A stretch of DNA of 64,000 bases, from assembly GCA_011800805.1 (NCBI GenBank), contig MPNW01000210.1:145962-209961 (forward strand), read 5' to 3'. Below are positions 30,849 through 44,100 of this stretch, piece by piece. Origin of the DNA: Hirudo medicinalis (lineage: Eukaryota > Annelida > Clitellata > Hirudinida > Hirudinidae). A program made the position numbers and the translations under genes. The notes under the pieces are model-generated. The model worked only from the letters and a program-made list of their open reading frames with translations. It had not been told where the DNA came from and did no database searches. Position 1 is the first letter of the stretch. Every line of letters starts with the position of its first letter.

Positions 30849-32036
30849 TCAGCTGTTAACATGCATGCTGAGTATGTAGGTCTGATTGATGTGGTTATGT
30901 TCAAATATTTGGTACGGATAAGGATAGTAACGCTGGTGAGAATAAGAGGTCTCAGAGCACCCGCCCCCAGGGCAAAATTCGTCTGCTCTAGTGGCCTCCC
31001 AAAATGTGGACTCATTTTCCAGCGGATACTCCTCCCTGGAGAAATGAGACAATTTTCTCTGGTGATAAAAATCAGATGATGGTCTGGCGTTCTTATCGCT
31101 GGTGAAGTTTCTATTACCGTAATTCCTCAGCGACCACTCCATGTCCTCACCGAGGTTCATTTGTCCGCTGTTCTCGTAGTAAGGGAACTGCTGTGAGAAA
31201 CAAGATTGATTGATGAATCTTGAGTTGTTCATCTTGTCTAAATTTCTCGAATTGTAGCTCAAAGAGAGTTGCTTCGAATTGAGATCTGAGGTTTTGTGGT
31301 CGACGCGATGGTAGGAGGCCAAGCCACTGTGACAGGGAGTTAGTCGTTTGAGTTTTTGGCGCCGATTGCAAAACCAAACTCTCACGACTTCTTTGTCCAG
31401 ATGCAGGGATTCAGCCAGGAGGGAAATGTCTTGCGTCATGGGTTTTGGTTGTCGGAGGAAGTGGGCCTCGAGTTCGTTTTTGACATTTGTTTCGATGCTC
31501 GTTCGTTTCTTGCGTTTTCTCGTCTGACTAAAGCTTCTTTCGTTGCTGTTGTTGCCTCCGTAGTTGAGAGAGGATTCTTCACATTCGTCTCTCGGAGAGC
31601 CACTGGAGATGACACTGGAGCAGTCGGTTTCCTCCAGCCACTTGCTGAGTAGAGGTTGAAGTTTGCACATGTTCTTGAAACTCAACTGGAGAGCCTCAAA
31701 TCTGCAGATAGTGGTCTGAGAGAAGACGTTTCCGTAGAGAGTTCCAAGTGCTAGTCCAACGTCAGCCTGTGTGAAGCCCATCTTGATTCGCCTCTGTTTG
31801 AACTGACGAGCAAACATCTCCAATTCCTCGGTGGTGGTCGCCTGCTGGTTTCGTGATCTTTTTCTGGAAATGTTTTCCATCTCGAGGTCTTGAATGTGTT
31901 GCTGGTCACGTGTCATTAGTTGAGCTCCCTGTCTGTTGTGACAGTCCTGGTTGCAACGTTTCATTTGCAAATTTTTCAATTGGGCCTCCATGTCGACGCT
32001 ATAATGTTGGATCTGCTCCAACTTTTGACCGTACAT
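30849..32036 (-). CDS. POU3F: POU class III homeodomain transcription factor, intronless
   Basis: A single uninterrupted frame of 395 codons. The POU-specific domain (about residues 68-145) contains [39 protein letters not shown] and [18 protein letters not shown], nearly identical to vertebrate POU3F (Brn) proteins. A Ser-rich linker of about 35 residues leads to the homeodomain: [36 protein letters not shown]. The recognition-helix residues V, C, N and Q are intact. POU3 genes are typically intronless, which fits. Oddities: the N-terminal part before the POU domain is short (about 65 residues, Gln-rich, without the long homopolymers of vertebrate Brn proteins), the homeodomain ends KLKRL rather than KEKRM, and a tail of about 130 residues (Tyr-, Ser-, Asn-rich) follows. 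Role by family: neural and ectodermal specification through octamer-like sites. Confidence 0.93.
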   Translation of the reverse strand: MYGQKLEQIQHYSVDMEAQLKNLQMKRCNQDCHNRQGAQLMTRDQQHIQDLEMENISRKRSRNQQATTTEELEMFARQFKQRRIKMGFTQADVGLALGTLYGNVFSQTTICRFEALQLSFKNMCKLQPLLSKWLEETDCSSVISSGSPRDECEESSLNYGGNNSNERSFSQTRKRKKRTSIETNVKNELEAHFLRQPKPMTQDISLLAESLHLDKEVVRVWFCNRRQKLKRLTPCHSGLASYHRVDHKTSDLNSKQLSLSYNSRNLDKMNNSRFINQSCFSQQFPYYENSGQMNLGEDMEWSLRNYGNRNFTSDKNARPSSDFYHQRKLSHFSREEYPLENESTFWEATRADEFCPGGGCSETSYSHQRYYPYPYQIFEHNHINQTYILSMHVNS

Positions 32037-32156
32037 TCTCGCGAAATTAATTGTAAAAATGTTACTTATTAATGAATACTTTTATTAACATGGCAATGTT
32101 TTGAAATTGAGTATGAAAAGATTTCTAACTTTTTCCTGATAAGAAATTCTTCTCAA

Positions 32157-32206
32157 TTTTATACTTAGTTATCTGCTCCGGAAAGGCGAACGCTCTTTTC
32201 CATTGG
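32157..32206 (-). promoter_or_regulatory. TATA box and CCAAT box of the POU gene
   Basis: On the minus strand GTATAAAATT lies at about 32156-32165, some 120 bp upstream of the POU start codon. A CCAAT box (GACCAATGG, about 32200-32208) lies about 40 bp farther upstream. Spacing and orientation match a regulated TATA-type promoter. Confidence 0.6.
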
Positions 32207-32249
32207 TCAACCGTTGTGAATGGCAAAGCACGACTCCACCTCCATTAAT

Positions 32250-33584
32250 TAATATTTTTGTCAATGCTAATAACAATTTATTTATTTAGATATTTATCTG
32301 TAGCAAATGTTATTTCATTCTTTTTGTAGACGAATGTTTTTGAAAATTTTTCAAACTGGAATAATTTTGGCTGATCCAAAGTAGACGTTGAAGTTCAATT
32401 TACTTCCAGAATATGGCGATTATAAATATTCAGTTAATTTATAATACTTTTTGACTAACATAAATCTAATTTATCGTTATATTATTTAGTGATTAGATGG
32501 AGACTAACAACCAAAGATTATGAAATATGAAATATGAAATATCATGAAATATGAAATATGAAATATACAAAAAAAGTAGCGTAAAACTTGTTTATATGCT
32601 TTTGAACAATCCTCAACGAAATTGAATCTGTCAATAAAATAAACCAGTATTTACGCATATTTTAATCGGCATTTTTGTCACATATTAATTAATACGTTAA
32701 TTTATGTAGCATAATTAATTATGTCTTCACGATATGAAAAATCCTCGAAATTATTGGAATTCCTGTTAATGATGACACAATTATTGCTTTCACACAATTA
32801 CTTGACAATTACCTCCACGATCAACGCAATTCAAACTCTTTTCAAGTGACTGTTTTTCAGTAATTTTCAATACCCATATGTCAGGGAAAATTGAGAAAAA
32901 AATTTGGAAAAGTTGAGTGGAATTATTCTATTGTAGTGATTCCAAGTATTCCTTCCTAGAAGAAATGCCTGAAATCAGCTTTTATTCAGGTCATCTTTTA
33001 TCTCGTTTCGAAGCTCTCGAAGTGAGTTATTTAAAATAATTGCATGCAAAATAATGTGATATTGTGGCATTAAAAACTACATAAGAAGATAAAAAGCCAA
33101 AAGGATTATCTCATAATTTTACATTTACAAGTTATTCCATTTATACAGTCCATCCTATCCAAATTAACTTAATCATCCAGTTATGAAGTGAAATCGAAAA
33201 TAATTGAATCATCATCGAATTTTGACCATAATTACGTGCGCTCTGCCTCTACCCACTACTGTATCTCATATTTAACCTGTATGAAAGCAAGCCAAGCACA
33301 GCGCAGTAAAATCAATGTTGCATCATCTGTTAAATGAGCTCAACATCTGCGAAACTCCACGCCGTGGAAAATAACTTGCAATCCACGCGCACCTGGCAGC
33401 TTCCACGCGGGCGCAGCGCATCCATCCGAGAGTGGCTTGCTGCTACGTGATGAGCTCTCGTTTGCTAACCACAAGCTGGTGTAATAAGATAGCCATTTCA
33501 TACGCTTTGTAAGAACCAATAGAAACGATCAAAACTACAAAATAATTTATTTGCATAATTAATTCAACAGATTAAACTGATGAA
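32250..33584. promoter_or_regulatory. Upstream region of the POU gene with a GC-richer patch and an octamer site
   Basis: No gene is visible. Tandem ATGAAAT units occur at 32518-32562. A patch at about 33340-33480 is much richer in CpG (GCACCTGGCAGC, CACGCGGGCGCAGCGC) than its surroundings and could be a regulatory island. At 33549-33563 the sequence ATTTGCATAATTAAT combines the octamer with a GCAT...TAAT arrangement, a class III POU target. It falls just beyond the taxilin stop codon, about 1.5 kb upstream of the POU gene. Confidence 0.4.
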
Positions 33585-36294
<2,710 letters not shown>

Positions 36295-36598
36295 ACAAGT
36301 ATTTCTTCAAACTGTACACGAGTTATAAACCGATTTTCAGGAAATCTTAATTTAAACTATACTAATAATGTTTAATTTAAAATTTATTTTTAAAAAAGAA
36401 TAAAACAATCAGCACAACAAATCAAACATTTACAATTAGCACACTGTGCTTCTACGCTTCACACAACTGAATACTTCTATGAAGCAACAAGCCCGGTTTT
36501 AAGGTTAAGGAAATTCCATGGCTGTTAATATAAATTCCAAAGATCGGATGTTTTTAGGGAAATGTCAAATAAAAAAAAATCAATAAACTAGGAAACTT

Positions 36599-36720
36599 AC
36601 TTGGACAGCAAATCGCACGAAAAAGTGTGGAGATGGAAGTACAGAGAAGCTCAACGAACGCAGCAAGTTCAAGCAAGAACCAAAACAATTTTCAAGTACT
36701 TCTGCAGATGCCTAAATAAT
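36599..36720 (-). other. TXLN: Probable taxilin 5' untranslated exon
   Basis: The minus strand shows a good donor, CCAA/GTAAGT, at 36599. The sequence before it is GC-richer than its flanks and has no ATG, so it looks like a non-coding first exon spliced to the exon at about 36120-36330. Its outer limit is a guess. It lies partly inside the 127-bp duplication at 36656-36910. Confidence 0.4.
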
Positions 36721-36910
36721 TGGAGGCATGTTGACCAAATCAGATTCGTAATTCACTGTCTTGATAATTAAAATTCAAATCANGAACGCAGCAAGTTCAA
36801 GCAAGAACCAAAACAATTTTCAAGTACTTCTGCAGATGCCTAAATAATTGGAGGCATGTTGACCAAATCAGATTCGTAATTCACTGTCTTGATAATTAAA
36901 ATTCAAATCA
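36656..36910 (+). repeat. Exact 127-bp direct duplication around a single N
   Basis: 36656-36782 and 36784-36910 are identical as far as I can read (both start GAACGCAGCAAGTTCAAGCA and end AAAATTCAAATCA), separated only by N at 36783. Two contig ends that overlap but were joined with a placeholder N would look exactly like this. Confidence 0.9.
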
Positions 36911-37890
36911 AGTCAATGCACTAGTGTATTATTCCTCGTTATTATTTCCATTTCTTAGAAAAGTAAGTTACAAATTAAGACTGAGCTTTTAAAATTTAAC
37001 TAGAAGGTTTTTTTTAATACTCATTTCCCCAAATAATTTCTAAAAAGTGCCATGTGTTTCCTGCTTTCTTGTTTCTATAATAGTTTTACATTAAAACAAT
37101 TCTTGTTTCTAGAACAAATAGGACGATCACCCCAAAATTAAATTTAATGTCAGGTTCTTATCTGGATCGGGTAGTTCTAGACATCGAAGGCAGAAAAAAT
37201 TGTTCCCTCGCTCAAAGTTGCAGAGTGATAAAATACATTAAAAATTGCTTAAGCTCACCCAACTCAACTAATACAAACCATTTGCTTCTTAGCCTGACCC
37301 TAACCCGCTAATCCTACGGGCAGCACCTCCAAAGCGATGGCAAGCGGGCGGATTGTGACTCGCTGTTCTCAGACAAACACAAGACCGCCTATTTCACAAG
37401 ACCTAGGTCATTCATCCATTAGGCCAGGAACTACAACATTGTCGAAGCGTCATAGCTGTCCAAAACGTAATTGACATGAGGATACTACATATGACACAAT
37501 AAAACACTAAGCAATTGTTTTCTTCCAGCTAGTAGCCAGTCAGCAAGCTCTCAGTCAAATTATATCAGGTTCATTTTAACTTCACTGCCTTTATTGTTTA
37601 AGGCTGACGTTATACAATTTTCAATTTTAAAAGACTGTCATAAATAAATTTTTAAATCCACTTGGTGATGGGTAAAGTGCCTTCACACTAAAGACATTTT
37701 TCAATTTCCCCATCCTTATACTCAAGAATACTTTTAAAACTACATCCATGTGTCATGCAAAATAATTCCATCTCAAAACCATAACCTAAACCTTAGTTAT
37801 TAATGGACAAAGAAGAAATAAAATAAAAAAAAATTCAGACATACTCATGTTCATTCCTAAATTACACATTGGAAATTCACATAAAAAAAT
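36911..37890. other. Intergenic stretch between DNAJB11 and taxilin
   Basis: No gene is supported. A GC-richer block at about 37270-37480 (CCTGACCCTAACCCGCTAAT, GCAAGCGGGCGGATTG) stands out from its flanks and may be a repeat remnant. The remainder is AT-rich and should include the taxilin promoter and the DNAJB11 3' UTR. Confidence 0.4.
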
Positions 37891-40161
37891 CTAATATCCT
37901 TGCAGGCCGTTGTAGACCCGCTGCCTTTTGTCCTGTTTCAAAATAGCTTCAATACCTGGATGAGACAAAGCTTGGCAATTAGTTATATAAGCAGATTTAT
38001 AGAAGCAAGCATAAAATTCCTGACCTTGTTTATCTTCATCAGATAATTCTCCCCTAGGAAATTCGACATCAAAACTGACGTAGAGAGTGCCCCTGGAGTT
38101 GTTATTCTCGTAGTTGGGCATTCCTTCTCCCTTCTTGACAATCTTTGCTCCTGGCCAAGTTATTTTGTCCCTGCTGATGGAAACTTTATGTCCATCTAGA
38201 TGGACAATGTCCAGTTTGAAGCCAATTAAGGCATCAACAAGGCTGATAGTCACATTGGTGTAGAGATCATCTCCCCTCCTCTCAAACACAGGATGCCTGC
38301 GGTTGCAATTTATTTTTTATTTTTATTATTTAATTTATTTGCAAGCACAATTTTACCAGAGATTACTCAAATTCAAAGCAAAAATGTTACAACTAACTTC
38401 ATTTGTTTTATCACAAACTTCAAATCTCCAGGCTCTCCATCCATGTGAGGTTCACCTAAAATAATCGAATAAAGAAATGAATTCTCTACCTTTTAAACCA
38501 ATCCTAGCAACTATAATTTATCTTAGACACTTCAAACATTTCCTAGTTTCAAGATAACCTTACCTTCTGCCACAAATGGATATGTCTGTCCATCCCTCAT
38601 GCCCTTCTCAACCTCTATTTCAAGCAACTTCTCCTCTGGTACCATCCTGATTGATATTTATTGGTAATCTCAACTTAACAAATCGTACATACCTTTAAAG
38701 TTCTAGGTCAAACGTTACTCACTTAACATTAGGGCAGTCATCACAAACTTGCTGTTGCATCATTTGGAATCTGCCCGGACCCAATTGAATGGTTTTCATC
38801 TCAGCTCTGCAGTTGCATTTCCTAGTTCCACTGGTTTGCTTAGCTACAGGCTTGTACCTGACAACCTGCATATAAATTGTGCAAATGATCACCACTAACA
38901 ATGGTTATAAATGGCTTAGAATATCTTATATAAATATCTAAAACTTTTTAAGCAATAACACAGTTTGCATAACTTTGAATCATCATGTCTTCTCACAGAA
39001 ATCAGACTTAATGTTAACCTCTATGAAATTTCCATTATACAGTTCTTCTAATGTGACTTCTAGATCCATCACAATGTCTCCACCTTTCGGCATTTCTCTT
39101 TCCTGATGATTCGAACCGAAGCCAAAACCGAAGTCACCAAAGAAACTAAATTCATAAATAAGTGTTAATGAGTTAGTTGTGTAAATGTGGTTCATTTACA
39201 TAGCACCATATGAATAATGTCACCAGAGGCACTTTTTGTTAACCATTTATATAGTGCTTGTGGCAGTGCAAGCTAGGCTAAGTGGTGAATGCAACATAAT
39301 GTGACTGTTGCCATTACTATGGCATGCAGGACTCTCAGAACTAACTTGCATGCCAAATTGCAATTGTAGATTAGTATGCAAACATAACTGCAAAAAATTA
39401 ATTAACCTTGAAAATGAGTCAAATGGATCAGAAGAAAATCCTCCCTGTTGCTTTAAAGCCTGCTCTCCTCCCTTGTCATAAATACTTCTTTTCTCTTCAT
39501 CTGATAAAACCTAGAAAAGCAGTCTGGGCCATTAGTGTTTCAGAAGCAAATTTGGAATGTATCTCTGGTATCTCACCCCATAAGCTTCTCCAAGATCTCT
39601 GAATTTGTTCTCAGCATCAGGATCATTTTTGTTTTTGTCAGGATGCAATTCCTTGGCAAGACTTCTATAGGCCTTCTTTATTTGATTTGTGTTAGCATTT
39701 CTTGGCACTCCCAGTATTTTGTAAAAATCGCGACTTTGAAAAAATAAAAAAAGGGAAGGTAAAGTACTGGATTTTAAAAGATAAGAGATATCTTAAATTT
39801 AGAAGACCGGGATAACCCGACAAGCAAGGCACATTACCACAATTCTATAGCAAATTAACTATGAACGCAATCTAATGCGCCAAGATGAATCTTTATTAAT
39901 TGTGCGTTTTGTTCAATCAATCAAATGATGTGGTTAAACATTAGGTTGATTTTCAAACGTGTCAATAATCATGCAGTCGTGCTCTCATCCTATTGGCTGA
40001 GGGCTGCTAATGTAAACCAAAGTTGGAAAGCAAAGACAAAAACGCAAAGTTTTAACAATCAAAGGTATAAATAAGTAAGTCACAAACCCTTTATTACACT
40101 CGCCAAAAGAAATTACAAAAAGATGCAAAACAAGCGAGATAAGCAGGATTTTCAAATCCAT
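37891..40161 (-). CDS. DNAJB11: DnaJ homolog subfamily B member 11 (ERdj3), ER-lumen Hsp40
   Basis: Nine or so exons. Exon 1 (40161 to about 40088) encodes a signal peptide ([20 protein letters not shown]). The J domain follows: [20 protein letters not shown], then [18 protein letters not shown] with the HPD triad (about 39585-39735). Next are a Gly/Phe stretch ([10 protein letters not shown], about 39110-39150), [14 protein letters not shown] (about 39020-39065) and the ERdj3 cysteine module CNCRAEM...[10 protein letters not shown]...CDDCPNVK (38723-38866). Domain III has [48 protein letters not shown] and [20 protein letters not shown]; the protein ends VYNGLQGY, as in vertebrates. Known role: co-chaperone of BiP that binds unfolded secretory proteins. 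The last intron (37956-38024) is only 69 nt and in frame. I saw no ER-stress element upstream. Confidence 0.95.
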
Positions 40162-41156
40162 CCCCGGCTCCTAACTAAAAACTTATTTACCAAAGAAGTA
40201 GAAGTGAAATTTATACACGTCGGTACTGAAGAAATAACAATTACAACTGTGTTTTAATACAGGTGTTAAACAAATTAATATGTTTTTAAATTAATGTATT
40301 TATAGCAATTGTTTGTAATAATTTTTTAAATTATTTAATAACGCGTAATTAAAACTAGTTAACTCCGCTTGTGAGTTATTTTATAAATGTAAAATGTTTT
40401 CAATGCATATTGTCTTGAGACATTAAACAATGTAGTATGTAGATATAAAATTAAACTCTTAAGCAAACAAAAATTAAAATACAAAGATAACTGAAACTTA
40501 AAAGAATTTATGATGACTCAAAGGCAAAACCCAAATGGATTCACATCCCGCTAGGAGGGCTACCTATAAATAAAAAAATCGATTGAGAGAAGAGAATTTT
40601 ATAACAAGCGAGTAAAGAATACCAAGAATAAAATTGGGATGAAAAAAATAAATTATCAAATATTTAAACATTTAGACAGACATTATACTTCTTATAAGCA
40701 CGATTTGCATGAAAACTTGAAACTTTAAACAGTCTATATTTCCGAATATATTTAATTATAAAGATTGCTTTAAAGTCAATCTGTTAATTTTTTGAATTAC
40801 TTGACAATAATCGCACGAATCAACGAGGAACACCATTTTAAAGCTAACGGTGGTTGTTATAACCTGACATTCTTTTCTAACCTCAGTAAAGATGACACAA
40901 TATTCTTCATTCTTGTTTTTTTTTAATGAATTTAAGATAAAGATTTATTAAACAGACTCAGAGAAAGAATAAATTATAGATTATTTCAACTGCTTTAAAA
41001 ACCAAAGTTTCCGTTCTATGTCCCAGTCTAAATAATAATAATGGCGGTGGGGTGTATCTCGAGACTTTTACCACTGAAAAATGGATAGGTTTTCAATAAA
41101 GTTGTATTGCGATTTTATACTTTTGCAGTTTGCAATTTAGTTGTAATTCATAAAGA
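40162..41156. promoter_or_regulatory. Divergent promoter region between DNAJB11 and SBF
   Basis: This 995-bp spacer separates two head-to-head genes. TTTTCTAACCTCA (40873-40885) is shared exactly with the NBEAL/sigma spacer. ATGGCGG at 41041-41047, preceded by AATAATA, resembles a YY1 site, common in TATA-less housekeeping promoters, and lies about 115 bp upstream of the SBF start. No TATA box stands out. Confidence 0.45.
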
Positions 41157-44100
41157 ATGTCTCGATTAGCGGATTATTTCGTAGTTGTCGGATATGATCA
41201 TAGTAAAGAAGGTACGTACGATTCACAATTTTCTGCCTTTTCTGACTGAATCCTTTAATGACTATTAATATCATTATAAGGAGTGCACGAATTTAGATGC
41301 TAATTGCATGCATTTTGGAAAATATTGTTGCAAAATCTGCAAACTAAGCTTATTACGAAATTTTTAGCTTCTCGATAATCAACTGATCGCAATGTACGTT
41401 TAAATAATAATAACTTAAAATGTTCTTTATGCAAGTTATGACAAAATTGCAGACTTATTACAAGTCTAGATTGAGACAGATTTAGATTTAGACAAAATGT
41501 TTAGTCCTGCTATGTGCAAGTTTATTTTGGAAATTTTTTGATTTGCAGTGATTAATTTAAACATAATTATTCTTTTAATTATTTCGAATTATTCTTTGAT
41601 AATACAAATTATATAGTGATAGTGCAATGAGAAATTTGGAATATAAATTGACAGGTCCTTCAACAATGTATATTCTAAAATCTCTTAAATTAACTGTTGT
41701 ATTGAAATGTATGTCACCAGATTGATTGGCTTAGAAAATGCATTAATAAGTTATTGTAAATAGTTCATTAATCAAACGAATAATATTAATAATAATAATA
41801 ATAATGATAATAGTAAATATTTCATTGTACTTTGTGTTTAATTTCATGTTTTTGTGATTTAAGCATCATGAGCTAAATCTTCACATATTTGCATAAATTG
41901 TTTTGATGTGATAGAAGCCAGAAAAAAAACATGTCCACTTGTGATGTTTCTTATATAACTGGGTCATGAAAGCATGGGCTCCAAAATGTCTGGGATTGTT
42001 ATTTTTGTGGATTACCTTGTTGCTCATCCTTGAATGCTTTCTATAAATAGAAGACCATATTACCACCTTCCTTGTACTAACTGGAAGCCATGCCATGTTC
42101 TGTTGCATTTTGTGAAGCGTTGATAGTGATTGCGAATTTTAAATGATATTTTTAAAAAGGGAATTTCATTTCTATATTTATTTTAATCCTGTTATGTTTT
42201 TAAACAAAATATTAAATTTAGTAACTTTAACAATTTAAATGACCTTATGTGGTTTTTATAACTCTAGTATATGTTTTATGATCGTCTGTAATTTTTTTAA
42301 TTTGAAAAATATTTTAAAGAAATCTTTCCAATATTATTTTAATTAATCATACTTTGTTTATAATTAATCATTTTTGAAGTATGAAATGAGGCTATGAAAT
42401 GTTTTAGCATGATTATTAACAGATATCTGGTGTTTTGTGTGAATTTTAAAGAAATGTCTTAAATATTTTTCCAGCATCAAACATATTCACTTCACTGAAG
42501 CAATCTTTTAAAATTAAACAGCAACAATTTGCTGTACAATTTTCATCCTCATGATTTGCCTGTTATTGCAGCAGGGTGCAAACACTGCCCAATTAAAAGT
42601 TGCATTGTCGATTCCCAAATTAAATAATTTTTTGCGCATTACTCAGTTGCTTAAATTGTTTGTTAATGTGTTAATGTGATAATGATGCAGGCAGTGGTGT
42701 AGGAGCTGGGAAGATCATTCAAAGATTTCCAGAAAAAGACTGGGACAACTGTCCTTTCACACAGGGTATTGAGCTGGTAAGTTTGACAATTAATGTGTTT
42801 CCCATCAGAGGTGAACTATCTTTAAATGGAATTAAATGGCCATTTTAATTCTGCCATCGTCAAACCAAATATTAACCTATAAAATAAAAATGAATCAAAA
42901 CCTGTCAGTCTTTCAGTTGCTGCTCTTTGTATCTGTTGTGATTTAAAGATAGCTTCGAAATGGATCAGTAGTGTCTAGTGTTATTTCAACTAAAAAGTGA
43001 CATGTCGATAATCATTTAGAAGTTATCATTACCCTCTTGTACCTTATTTTATCTGATTTTTATTTTCAACACAGTTGGTGACTGGCTTATAAAATAAATT
43101 TTAGATTATTTGGCAAGCTAACATGTTTAATTCTATGTTATAATTGGATGAATGCATGGATTCCATTCACGGTCTTTTCATGTGGCACTCAAACAACCTG
43201 GGGAAGGTAATATTTCCAATTGAGCAGTGATGTGCTGGTCTTTCGTCAATTGCTGAGATTCCTCGGATTTCTGGTTTGCTGAACTTTGAGGAAATGTCTC
43301 TCTTCTCAGACATTCGAAACTCCACCCCTATACTCCAGCATCCTTAATTCAAGATTGTGGTTGCTTTTGATTTGATAAACCATGGTTAGAAGGCTAATTG
43401 AATTTTGTACAAAATTCTATTTATACTGAGCTGTCAGGTGCATGTTCAATCACACGTTTTCTCTACTTAGAGGAGTATAGTATCGCACTTCAAGCAATGG
43501 TGATGCTTTGGAGTGAAGGATTGTCAGAATTGCATATGGTCATATTAATAATAGTTAATTTATAATGCCATTTGCATAGCGTCAGAGGGCCTAAATTATT
43601 ATTGCTTGACATACCTGATGTGCTTTGAAACATGTCCATTTGAAAGCAGGGTTAGCCTTTAAATCTAGATCATTGTGTGCTGCATTCAAGTCTTCTTGTG
43701 CCTGCCTCAAGAATCTTTTGGCCAAAGCTGGTTGTGGATTTGTGCTGGCAAAAGTTGGAGGGATGTGGAAGTTAAATTGAGTTCCCTTTTGAGGGTAAAA
43801 TTCGCGAGCGAAGTTTTCCTTATAGCGTTCACGTTGTTCTTTTTGTTCTTTGGCTTGCCTGTGATGAACCACATTTCTGAAATTTGGACTCCATTAGGAT
43901 CATTGGGATAATTTAGTGGCTTGATGAGAACTTCACAACAAACAATCAGACTGACTACAAGTGTGTCCAGTTACAGCAAACCTTTGAATTGTTGGGATGT
44001 GCAGCTCTTGGCAGCTCATGAGACATAACAATCATACTGAGCCAAATAACTTCCTCTCGACATGTTGTTCTTCTCCAAAGACCCCACATAAATGAACTTT

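Noticed and set aside
31356..31652. 98-codon plus-strand frame opposite the POU homeodomain
   Set aside because: A shadow of the conserved POU coding strand.
41881..42108. 75-codon minus-strand frame in SBF intron 1, with KKHHKWTCF resembling KWTCF of the HEPN exon
   Set aside because: The shared KWTCF is short, the remainder shows no HEPN features, and no splice edges support it.
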